This document shows positions 8,197 to 14,640 of a DNA stretch of 24,757 nucleotides, piece by piece; the first letter of the stretch is position 1; every line of letters starts with the position of its first letter. The stretch comes from Firmicutes bacterium UBA993 (GTDB lineage Bacteria; Bacillota; Dethiobacteria; DTU022). The DNA lies in NCBI GenBank assembly GCA_002292015.1, contig DBBD01000138.1, positions 1-24,757 of the forward strand, in the 5' to 3' direction. Position numbers and translations under genes: made by a program. The notes below the pieces were generated by a model. It worked only from the letters and a program-made list of their open reading frames with translations, was not told the DNA's origin and made no database searches.

Positions 8197-9144
8197 TTAA
8201 CTCACCTCCCCGTAATTTACCAGGTGGATCCGCGCATCATGATCCTTGACTACCAGTTTGCCTTCATCAGTCAGTTCAAGTGCCAACCCGGTTAGAAAAC
8301 CTCCGGGCCAGCTGATTTTTACCTGTCGGCCGAGGGTGATATTGTGCGCTTTCCATGCCTGGCGGAAAGGGGTGAAGCCTTCTTTTTCAAATACTCCGTA
8401 GGCGCTCATCAGTGCTTGACGCAGACCCAGAAATAGGTCCGCCCGCTTGATCTTTTTGTCTGCTTCAATAGCCAATGAAGTTGCCAGATTAGCGATTTCA
8501 ATTGGAAAATCGGCAATCTCCTGATTTACATTCAGACCGATACCAATAATCAGGTAGTCGATGCGATCCAGATCACTTTTGATCTCGGTTAGGATCCCGG
8601 CAATTTTTTTGCCCCCGATCTGCAAATCATTTGGCCATTTAATTTGAACCGGTAAGCTGTACTCTGTTGAGAGATACCGGGTAATTACCGTGGCAGCCAC
8701 GAGGGTAATCGGACCTGCCGCAGCCGGGGTTAGCTCTTTTGGCCTGAAAATGACAGAAAACCAGAGACCGCACCCCGCCGGCGAATACCAACTACGTCCC
8801 AGGCGTCCCCTTCCGGCGAGCTGTTGCTCTGCAATGACAGTAGTGAAACCGGGGGCACCCTCTTCAGCCAGCCGGTGAGCGGCCAGATTTGTTGAATCCA
8901 CTGAATCCTTGAAAAAAACATTTTCCTCTGTCGAAAACCTTTCGTCGCTTAGTTCCGGTTCTGCTTCCAGGCAATATCCGGAACGGGAGCGGGCACTGAT
9001 CCGGTAGCCTTTATCCCTTAAGGATTTAATCTGTTTCCATGTTGCTGAGCGGCTGATACCAAGCGAGTTGCTGACTAACTCGCCGGAGATGGTTTTGCCG
9101 TAATTTGCTCTTAATATTTCCAGAACCCGGCTGCCGTTGCTCAA
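8197..9144 (-). CDS. birA: Bifunctional biotin ligase and biotin operon repressor BirA
   Basis: BirA makes biotinyl-5'-AMP, transfers biotin to carrier proteins, and when not consumed binds DNA as a dimer to repress biotin genes. The 315-residue product has an N-terminal winged helix-turn-helix at about 5-50 (SNSLGISRSATWKQIKSL), so it is a regulatory, group II enzyme. The ligase domain has the biotinyl-AMP loop GRGRLGR at 111-117 and KWPND at 169-173 followed by GGKKIAGIL; a small C-terminal SH3-like domain ends the protein. The start is TTG 9144, with AAGGAAGGTGA just upstream. The promoter carries a perfect BirA-type operator, indicating autoregulation and biotin control of bioY. Confidence 0.96.
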   Translation of the reverse strand: MSNGSRVLEILRANYGKTISGELVSNSLGISRSATWKQIKSLRDKGYRISARSRSGYCLEAEPELSDERFSTEENVFFKDSVDSTNLAAHRLAEEGAPGFTTVIAEQQLAGRGRLGRSWYSPAGCGLWFSVIFRPKELTPAAAGPITLVAATVITRYLSTEYSLPVQIKWPNDLQIGGKKIAGILTEIKSDLDRIDYLIIGIGLNVNQEIADFPIEIANLATSLAIEADKKIKRADLFLGLRQALMSAYGVFEKEGFTPFRQAWKAHNITLGRQVKISWPGGFLTGLALELTDEGKLVVKDHDARIHLVNYGEVS

Positions 9145-9176
9145 GCTATCACCTTCCTTAAGATTCTGATAAAATG

Positions 9177-9205
9177 AGTATACGAAGGGTTACAACAATT
9201 GTCAA
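9177..9205 (-). promoter_or_regulatory. Sigma-A promoter of birA-bioY
   Basis: On the minus strand, TTGACA (plus positions 9200-9205) is followed after exactly 17 bases by TATACT (plus positions 9177-9182). This is a near-consensus promoter firing toward birA, with an expected start near 9170. The -35 box is inside one half of the BirA operator, so bound repressor would exclude RNA polymerase. Confidence 0.85.
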
Positions 9206-9233
9206 CCATGAACACGCCAAAGAGGTTGACAAT
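9198..9233. promoter_or_regulatory. BirA operator (biotin box)
   Basis: ATTGTCAACC at 9198-9207 and GGTTGACAAT at 9224-9233 are perfect 10-bp inverted repeats with a 16-base spacer. This agrees with the known BirA operator architecture (TTGTNAACC, 15-16 bases, GGTTNACAA). The site overlaps the birA -35 box, and the downstream gene encodes a BirA with a DNA-binding domain. Confidence 0.88.
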
Positions 9234-9265
9234 AATTATAAACTTTAAATTGCCCCTGTATAAAT

Positions 9266-9303
9266 CCCCTCTCTTTCGGGAAAGGGTCAGGGTGAGGAGG
9301 GCT
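9266..9303 (+). repeat. REP-like intergenic repeat relic
   Basis: CCCCTCTCTTTCGGGAAAGGG followed by a TCAGGGTGAGGAGGG flank resembles the dispersed CCCTCTCCC-loop-GGGAGAGGG plus GGGGTGAGGG intergenic repeats familiar from Proteobacteria. CTCTTT and AAAGGG can pair around a CGGG loop (9271-9286, one G-T pair). Only one copy is present in the window, so its repetitive nature is an inference from recall of the motif. Confidence 0.35.
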
Positions 9304-9354
9304 TAATCCCGCAGCTGGTGCTACTGGTGGCATGATAGTCTCTAAACAGGAAAG

Positions 9355-9381
9355 AGGCGCAGCTCGTATGTAGCTGCGCCT
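9355..9381. repeat. Perfect 10-bp inverted repeat with 7-base loop
   Basis: AGGCGCAGCT at 9355-9364 and AGCTGCGCCT at 9372-9381 form a strong hairpin. There is no uridine tract on either side in the plus direction, and it lies between divergent genes, so an ordinary terminator role is doubtful. It could be an RNA hairpin in a leader, a terminator for stray antisense transcription, or a repeat remnant. Confidence 0.6.
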
Positions 9382-9420
9382 GACAAAGATATATAAAAAG
9401 AGGGGGTCAACTTGATCCCA

Positions 9421-9449
9421 TTGTAAAACCCTTATGTTACAGGGATATT
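9421..9449 (+). promoter_or_regulatory. Possible weak promoter of the sigma-54 regulator gene
   Basis: TTGTAA at 9421-9426 and GATATT at 9444-9449 are separated by 17 bases, each matching four of six consensus positions. The first copy of the direct repeat TTACAGGGATA (9437-9447) overlaps this -10 box and the second (9470-9481) lies just downstream of the likely start, a layout that would suit a repressor. Confidence 0.25.
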
Positions 9450-9481
9450 ACAAACAGGTTGTTTTTTTATTACAGGGGATA
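9437..9481 (+). repeat. Direct repeat pair TTACAGGG(G)ATA
   Basis: TTACAGGGATA (9437-9447) and TTACAGGGGATA (9470-9481) begin 33 bases apart, close to three helical turns, so bound proteins would sit on the same face. They lie 25-70 bases upstream of the regulator's ATG. Confidence 0.45.
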
Positions 9482-9506
9482 CTTAGCCCTAAGGGAGTAG
9501 GTTTTT

Positions 9507-11264
9507 ATGCCTGAAGCTAGAGAACTGATGCAGAAGGCGTTTGCGTGCATTGATGTTGAAACGTCGGTATCAAAGGCAGTTGAGAGTCTGTTGGATTCAG
9601 CGGGCCAGGTTCTGGCAGTGTTTGAGGGTAGGAGATTTAAAGGTTTAATCACGGCCCAATCAGTGGCATGTTTGTTCAATAGCGACCGGCCACCGGAGCT
9701 TGAAAATGCGGGCGATTTACTGATTGAGCCCTGCCCGGAAATTCTTCCTGAAACAGATTTGGCCGGGGTCTTAGCTGCCCTGCAGCAGCACCCAGTTCTT
9801 GCTGTAAAATTAAAGCGGGGGAAACTGGAAGGAGTAATAACCGGACCGCTGCTGGCGCTTAAGCTTGCGGTTTTCGCTTATGAACTGGAAAAAGAACTAG
9901 ATGCAGTAATTGCCTGTTCCTCTGATGAGATCCTGATTGCTGACCGGGAAGGAAGAATATTGAGGGCTAACCGGCAATTTGAAGAAAACTTCGGAGTTAG
10001 CCTCGACGCTGTGCTGGGCAAGACAGTTTACGAACTGGAAGAGAAAAGAATATTTTATCCTTCAGTAACAAGGCTGGTTTTGGATAAGAAGGAGGTACAG
10101 ACCGTAATTCAGTCGCGCCGTGATGGTCGTAAGCTGCTGGCAACGGGCACCCCGGCTTTTAATGACAACGGTTCAGTGTTCAGGGTTGTGGTCAATACCA
10201 GGGATATTACTAAACTGAATAGCTTGAAGCAGAAGCTGGAAGAGTCGGAGCTGTTGAAAAACAGATACCGACAGGAATTGGTAGAACTGCGTCAGGGTTA
10301 CCTGGGTAGTGGTGATCTTATTGCTGAAAGCCCGGTGATGGCCGATCTGATCAAGGTGGCGCAGAAGATTGCCGTTGTAGATTCCACGGTGCTGCTAACC
10401 GGCGAATCGGGGGTCGGCAAGGGAATTATTGCCCGTTTTATTCACAGCATCAGCCCCCGATCTGCGAAACCCTTCACTGTGGTTAACTGCGGTGCTATTC
10501 CGGAAAACCTGCTGGAAAGCGAACTCTTTGGCTATGCCGGCGGCGCTTTTACCGGGGCGCTGAAGGAGGGCAAGATTGGCAAATTGGAACTGGCTAATGA
10601 GGGCACCCTTTTTCTTGACGAAATAACCGACCTGCCACTCAACCTGCAGGTAAAGCTGTTGCACGTGATCCAGGATGGGGTGATCAGCAGAGTCGGCAGC
10701 ACCAGGGAGACCAAGCTCAACTTGCGGTTTATAGCTGCTACGAATCGGGATATTGCCGCTTTAGTTCATGAAGGGAAATTCAGGGAAGATCTCTATTTTC
10801 GCCTTGACGTTATTCCGCTCTTGGTGCCTCCGTTAAGAGAGCGCAGGGAGGATATCCGGAAATTAACCGGAGCTTTTATAGAAAAGCTGAACCGTCGCTA
10901 CCAGAGGGATAAAACATTTTCCGAAGCAGCGATGACCATACTGGAGAATTATCATTGGCCGGGTAATGTGCGGGAGCTGGAAAATCTGGTTGAAAGAATG
11001 ATAATAGTTGTCGAGGCTGACAATATTACCCCTCTGAATCTGCCCGGTTACCTGCTGGGCGGGGATAAAAAAGAAAGTGTTCTGCAAAAGGTCGGAACAG
11101 ATCTGCCATCGCTTAAAGAGGCTCTGGACAGGCTGGAAAAAGATCTTTTGAGCCAAGCACTGCAGCGTTGCCGGACAACCTATGAAATTGCTGAAGTGTT
11201 GCAGATTGATCAATCTACGGTGGTTCGCAAACTGCGTAAGCACAATTTGGCCGCAGAAAAATAA
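9507..11264 (+). CDS. Sigma-54-dependent transcriptional activator with CBS and PAS sensory domains
   Basis: Enhancer-binding proteins of this type use ATP to open sigma-54 promoters. The 585-residue product has, in order, a CBS domain pair (about 1-120, repeats ending GLITAQ and GVITGP), a PAS domain (about 130-235, DEILIADREGRILRANRQFEENFG), a short coiled linker, the AAA+ sigma-54 interaction domain with Walker A GESGVGKG at 299-306, an intact GAFTGA loop at 346-351 and Walker B LFLDEI, then a TyrR-type helix-turn-helix in the last 45 residues (QIDQSTVVRKLRKH). There is no receiver domain, so input is likely a small ligand sensed by CBS (often adenosyl compounds) or PAS. ATG 9507 has AGGGAG at 9492-9497. 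A sigma-54 promoter lies 170 bases downstream, before the aminotransferase operon, the probable target. Confidence 0.94.
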   Translation: MPEARELMQKAFACIDVETSVSKAVESLLDSAGQVLAVFEGRRFKGLITAQSVACLFNSDRPPELENAGDLLIEPCPEILPETDLAGVLAALQQHPVLAVKLKRGKLEGVITGPLLALKLAVFAYELEKELDAVIACSSDEILIADREGRILRANRQFEENFGVSLDAVLGKTVYELEEKRIFYPSVTRLVLDKKEVQTVIQSRRDGRKLLATGTPAFNDNGSVFRVVVNTRDITKLNSLKQKLEESELLKNRYRQELVELRQGYLGSGDLIAESPVMADLIKVAQKIAVVDSTVLLTGESGVGKGIIARFIHSISPRSAKPFTVVNCGAIPENLLESELFGYAGGAFTGALKEGKIGKLELANEGTLFLDEITDLPLNLQVKLLHVIQDGVISRVGSTRETKLNLRFIAATNRDIAALVHEGKFREDLYFRLDVIPLLVPPLRERREDIRKLTGAFIEKLNRRYQRDKTFSEAAMTILENYHWPGNVRELENLVERMIIVVEADNITPLNLPGYLLGGDKKESVLQKVGTDLPSLKEALDRLEKDLLSQALQRCRTTYEIAEVLQIDQSTVVRKLRKHNLAAEK

Positions 11265-11293
11265 CAACTTTTTATGCAAGATCAATGTAAAAG

Positions 11294-11308
11294 TGCATCA
11301 ATAATGCA
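11294..11308. promoter_or_regulatory. Candidate upstream activator site for the sigma-54 promoter
   Basis: TGCAT, five bases, ATGCA forms an inverted repeat centred about 134 bases upstream of the -24 element, the distance expected for an enhancer. Further TGCA-containing words surround it (ATGCAAG near 11274, AATGCG near 11311). The match to a particular regulator cannot be proven by sequence. Confidence 0.35.
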
Positions 11309-11309
11309 G

Positions 11310-11327
11310 CAATGCGTTGTTTTTTTG
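11310..11327 (+). terminator. Weak candidate terminator after the sigma-54 regulator
   Basis: AGCAA and TTGTT around a TGCG loop give a five-pair stem including one G-T pair, followed by a run of Ts. The stem is short and AU-rich, so termination would be partial at best. A second short hairpin, GGGG-TTTTTG-CCCC, follows near 11389-11402 without a T run. Confidence 0.2.
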
Positions 11328-11412
11328 GTTTTTTCCCCTTGTACTACGCAACACATCTTCGGTCAGGTTCAGATATCCTTTAAAGATCGGGGTTTTTGCC
11401 CCTACGTGAAAA

Positions 11413-11437
11413 GCCATTTTCAATTTTTGTAAATGGC
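11413..11437. promoter_or_regulatory. 25-base palindrome overlapping the -24 element
   Basis: GCCATTTTCAA (11413-11423) and TTGTAAATGGC (11427-11437) pair at 10 of 11 positions around TTT. The right arm ends in the TGGC of the sigma-54 -24 box, so a protein bound here would compete with polymerase. It could be an operator or an RNA-independent DNA bend site. Confidence 0.5.
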
Positions 11438-11449
11438 ATCACTATTGCT
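11434..11449 (+). promoter_or_regulatory. Sigma-54 (-24/-12) promoter of the aminotransferase-AOR-GDH operon
   Basis: TGGCATCACTATTGCT matches the sigma-54 consensus TGGCAC-N5-TTGCW. GG at 11435-11436 and GC at 11447-11448 are separated by exactly ten bases, the invariant spacing. It lies 48 bases before the aminotransferase ATG, and directly downstream of a gene for a sigma-54 activator with an intact GAFTGA loop. The transcription start is expected near 11460. Confidence 0.82.
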
Positions 11450-11497
11450 ATGTATGCAATTTAGAAAATCGCTAACCGAGGAAAGGGGATTGATTGG

Positions 11498-12847
11498 ATG
11501 AACAATAATATTAGTAAAGGTGCTTCATACAGTCCGGGACCAAAATCAAAGGAACTGCTGAAAATGCGCGATGAGCATGTTGCCCGTGGTATTTCCTATG
11601 TACTGCCTGCTTTTGTGGAGGAGGCTGCAGGAGCGGTGATTAAAGATGTTGACGGTAATGAGTATCTAGATTTTGCAACCGGAATTGGTGTTGCCAATTT
11701 CGGCCATAACCATCCGGCAGTGGTTGACGCGATAAAAAAACAGGTTGATCAGTATGTGCACACCTGTTTTATGGTTGCCATGTATGAACCTTATGTCCGG
11801 TTGGCTGCCGGCTTAAACAGAATTACCCCGGGTAGCTTTGCCAAAAAAACCGCTTTTTTCAACAGCGGAGCAGAGGCGGTGGAAAACGCCGTCAAACTAG
11901 CCCGCCGCTACACCAGGAAAACGGCAATAGTCTCCTTAGAAGGCGCTTTTCACGGCCGCACCCTGATGACCATGACCCTCACTTCAAAAGCAAAACCTTA
12001 TAAATATGGATTCGGGCCTTTTGCCCCCGACGTTTATAAAATTCCAGCAGCCTACTGTTACCGATGTCGCTTCGGTCTTTCCTACCCTTCCTGCGACCTG
12101 CAGTGTGCCCGTTATCTTGAGCAGTTTTTTGCTGTTGAATGTGCTGCCGATAATGTAGCGGCAGTAATTGCTGAACCGATTCAGGGAGAGGGCGGCTTTA
12201 TCGTGCCTCCACTTGATTATTTTAAGGCACTGCATGAAATCTGCCGCAAGAACGATGTGCTGCTGATTGCCGATGAGATTCAGACCGGTTTTTATCGCAC
12301 CGGCAGCCCATTGGCCAGCTTCCAATTTGGTATAGAGCCCGATTTAATCACTATGGCAAAATCGCTGGCTGGTGGAGTACCAATCAGCGCATTAACCGGC
12401 AGAGCAGGGGTGATGGATGCAGCCGGTCCGGGTGAAATTGGCGGAACCTACGGTGGGAATCCCGTTGGCTGTGCTGCTGCATTAGCCGTTCTCGAAGTTG
12501 CTGAAAAAGAAAAACTTGCCGACGCTGCTGAAAAAACTGGCCGGATTACTGCGGAGAGACTGAATCAGATGGCCGAAAAATATTCGATTATTGGCGAACA
12601 TCGGGGACTAGGCGCAATGCGGGCGCTTGAACTGGTTAAGGACCGCGGGACTAAAGATCCTGATTCCGATCGAGCTAAGGCGATTATCAGGCGCTGCCAT
12701 GAAAATGGGCTAATCATTATTACTGCCGGTATTTTCAGCAACGTTATCCGCCTGTTAATGCCGGTTAACATCCCCGTTGACCAGCTTAATAGAGGGTTGG
12801 ATATTCTCGAAGGAGCAATTGCCGCAGAAGAAGGAGGCAGGCGCTAA
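11498..12847 (+). CDS. gabT: Class III PLP aminotransferase, 4-aminobutyrate aminotransferase type
   Basis: These enzymes move the terminal amino group of omega-amino acids to 2-oxoglutarate, giving a semialdehyde and glutamate. The 449-residue product has the class III signatures: NSGAEAVENAVKLAR for cofactor phosphate binding, EGAFHGRT, the LLIADEIQTGFYRTG block with the pyridine-contacting Asp, and the Schiff-base Lys288 in TMAKSLAGG. A cysteine cluster (Cys187, Cys190, Cys199, Cys203) lies in an insertion before the PLP-binding core. The ATG follows GGAAAGGGG. Its stop codon directly abuts the AOR start, and glutamate dehydrogenase follows, so the aldehyde and glutamate products both have neighbouring enzymes. 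GABA is the best guess by family; beta-alanine, 5-aminovalerate, ornithine or a diamine derivative are alternatives. Confidence 0.9.
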   Translation: MNNNISKGASYSPGPKSKELLKMRDEHVARGISYVLPAFVEEAAGAVIKDVDGNEYLDFATGIGVANFGHNHPAVVDAIKKQVDQYVHTCFMVAMYEPYVRLAAGLNRITPGSFAKKTAFFNSGAEAVENAVKLARRYTRKTAIVSLEGAFHGRTLMTMTLTSKAKPYKYGFGPFAPDVYKIPAAYCYRCRFGLSYPSCDLQCARYLEQFFAVECAADNVAAVIAEPIQGEGGFIVPPLDYFKALHEICRKNDVLLIADEIQTGFYRTGSPLASFQFGIEPDLITMAKSLAGGVPISALTGRAGVMDAAGPGEIGGTYGGNPVGCAAALAVLEVAEKEKLADAAEKTGRITAERLNQMAEKYSIIGEHRGLGAMRALELVKDRGTKDPDSDRAKAIIRRCHENGLIIITAGIFSNVIRLLMPVNIPVDQLNRGLDILEGAIAAEEGGRR

Positions 12848-14638
12848 TTGTATTCAACTTTCGGCAAACTTTTACTCATCGATCTGAATAAGTCCGACAT
12901 CAGCGAAAGGCAGCTGGAAGAGGAAATATTTTTAGAATACCTGGGGGGGAAAGGGCTGGGGAGTTATCTGCTTCTAAAAATGCTTCCGCCCGGTGTGGAT
13001 CCACTCTCGGCGGAAAACCTGTTGATCTTTACTACCGGGCCGGCAACAGACAGCCCCCTGGCGCCCGCCTCACGCTTTGGGGTTTTTAGTAAATCGCCGG
13101 CCACCGGGTTTTACTCAGAATCGTATAGCGGAGGACACCTGCCTCCGGTGATGAAAAGAACCGGTTACGATGCGATCGTGATCAGCGGCGCGGCCGAAAA
13201 ACCTTGCTACATATCAATTACTGAAGAAGGTGTAAACTTTTACGACGCTACTTCAATTTGGGGCAAGGAATCGTACGCCGCTGAAGAAGAGATCGTTAAT
13301 GCTGTAGGGGTTAAAGGGTCACAAGCGCTGGTGATTGGTCCGGCGGGTGAAAATAAGCTTGCTTTTGCCTGCATCAAGAATAATCGCTGGCGCAGCGCCG
13401 GAAGAACCGGCCTGGGAGCTGTGATGGGTTCAAAAAATCTTAAGGGTGTAGTTTTTAGCGGTAGTAAAAAGGCTGCCCCCTTTGATGAAGATGGTTTAAG
13501 CAACTGGAGCCGCAACTTTTTCCAATGCAGCAAAGACTCGCCGGAAGCACGCCTGTACAAAGAAAAAGGTACGCCGGCCCTGGTAGCTGTTACTAACAAC
13601 GCCGGCTGTTTTCCCACCCGCTATTGGTCAGCCGGTACTCTTAACGGTTGGGAAAATATCAGCGCCGACTACATGCAAAATGAAATGACTACTAAAGCTC
13701 GTGGTTGCTACCGCTGTTTTTTTGCCTGCGGCAAGCTGACCACGGTCGACAAGGGTCGACACCGGGGCCTAACGGTCGAAGGGCCGGAATTTGAAACTAT
13801 TTATGCTTTCGGCGGCCTTTGCTGTTTGCCGGTGATGGAAGAAGTGCTTTACCTAAATGATCTCTGCGACCGCTGGGGGATTGATACGATCAGTGCCGGC
13901 AACCTGGCCGCTTTTGCTATTGAGGCCGGTTTACAGGGTAAACTTGAACAGGCGCCACGCTATGGCGATGCTGATTCTATTGCTGATTTTTTAGAGCGGG
14001 TTGTCGAAGGCACGGGCGAGGGCATACTCTTTGCCGGGGGGATCAGGGAGGCGGCTAAGGCCCTCGGGATGGAAGATTTTGCTGTCCATGTTAAGGGGCT
14101 TGAACCAGCCGGGTACGATCCCAGGGTTCTAAAGGGGATGGGTCTTGCTTATGCTACTTCCGACCGCGGGGCCTGTCATTTAAGAGCGACCTTTTACAAA
14201 CCGGAGTTAAGCGGGATGATCGACCCGGCGCAAATTAAAGGAAAGGCCAGGATGTTTATCGACTTTGAGGATCGCCTGAATATTTTTGACTGCCTGATCT
14301 TCTGCCGCTTTTACCGCGACCTGGTCCACTGGGAGCAGCTGATTGAAATTCTCTACTTGCTGACTGGTGTACGCTACAGCGCGGCCGATTTGCACGGGAT
14401 CGCTTCCAGGGTTCAGAACTTAACCCGGCTGTTTAACTTGCGTGAAGGGGTTACAAGGGCAGATGATTCATTACCGGAGCGCCTGCTGAAAGAGCCGATT
14501 AATGAACAAAAAAACCTGATCACCAGGGAAGAGCTTGACGCGCTGCTCAACGACTACTACCTGTTACGCGGCTGGGATCAAAATGGCGTACCCCCGAATG
14601 GGATTAATAATGTCAATGAACTGACAAGGAGGATCTGA
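12848..14638 (+). CDS. aor: Aldehyde:ferredoxin oxidoreductase (tungstopterin family)
   Basis: AOR oxidises aldehydes to carboxylic acids and reduces ferredoxin, using a bis-pterin tungsten (or molybdenum) centre and one [4Fe-4S] cluster, in the cytoplasm. The 596-residue product has the family length and N-terminus (GKLLLIDL, then LGGKGLGSYLL), the pterin-binding region TGPATDSPLAPASRFG, and cluster ligands Cys287, Cys290, Cys294 (C-x2-C-x3-C) with the distal Cys486 in FCRF. The start is TTG 12848, immediately after the aminotransferase stop, with AAGGAGG at 12831-12837 inside that gene. The context suggests the aldehyde made by the aminotransferase as substrate, but AOR enzymes are often broad and could work in reverse as acid reductases. 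Confidence 0.93.
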   Translation: MYSTFGKLLLIDLNKSDISERQLEEEIFLEYLGGKGLGSYLLLKMLPPGVDPLSAENLLIFTTGPATDSPLAPASRFGVFSKSPATGFYSESYSGGHLPPVMKRTGYDAIVISGAAEKPCYISITEEGVNFYDATSIWGKESYAAEEEIVNAVGVKGSQALVIGPAGENKLAFACIKNNRWRSAGRTGLGAVMGSKNLKGVVFSGSKKAAPFDEDGLSNWSRNFFQCSKDSPEARLYKEKGTPALVAVTNNAGCFPTRYWSAGTLNGWENISADYMQNEMTTKARGCYRCFFACGKLTTVDKGRHRGLTVEGPEFETIYAFGGLCCLPVMEEVLYLNDLCDRWGIDTISAGNLAAFAIEAGLQGKLEQAPRYGDADSIADFLERVVEGTGEGILFAGGIREAAKALGMEDFAVHVKGLEPAGYDPRVLKGMGLAYATSDRGACHLRATFYKPELSGMIDPAQIKGKARMFIDFEDRLNIFDCLIFCRFYRDLVHWEQLIEILYLLTGVRYSAADLHGIASRVQNLTRLFNLREGVTRADDSLPERLLKEPINEQKNLITREELDALLNDYYLLRGWDQNGVPPNGINNVNELTRRI

Positions 14639-14640
14639 AA

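Larger units (their letters stand above)
9241..9506. other. Repeat-rich intergenic region between birA and the sigma-54 regulator
   Basis: The whole gap from birA to the next gene is 362 bases; the birA-proximal part holds the operator and promoter. The rest has no convincing open frame. It contains a REP-like hairpin with a G-rich flank (9266-9303), a perfect 10-bp hairpin (9355-9381), a near-palindrome GGGGTCAA-C-TTGATCCC (9403-9419) and an 11/12-base direct repeat (9437-9447 and 9470-9481). The genes on either side diverge, so terminators are not expected here; regulatory sites or repeat relics are more likely. Confidence 0.6.

Noticed and set aside
9226..9260. Second TTGACA on the plus strand in the BirA operator as a promoter toward the sigma-54 regulator
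   Set aside because: It follows from the palindrome; no -10 box lies at 16-18 bases.
12056..12106. Equivalence of the aminotransferase cysteines with the [2Fe-2S] site of mammalian GABA aminotransferase
   Set aside because: The mammalian C-x2-C pair lies near the cofactor-phosphate segment, earlier in the chain; positions do not correspond.
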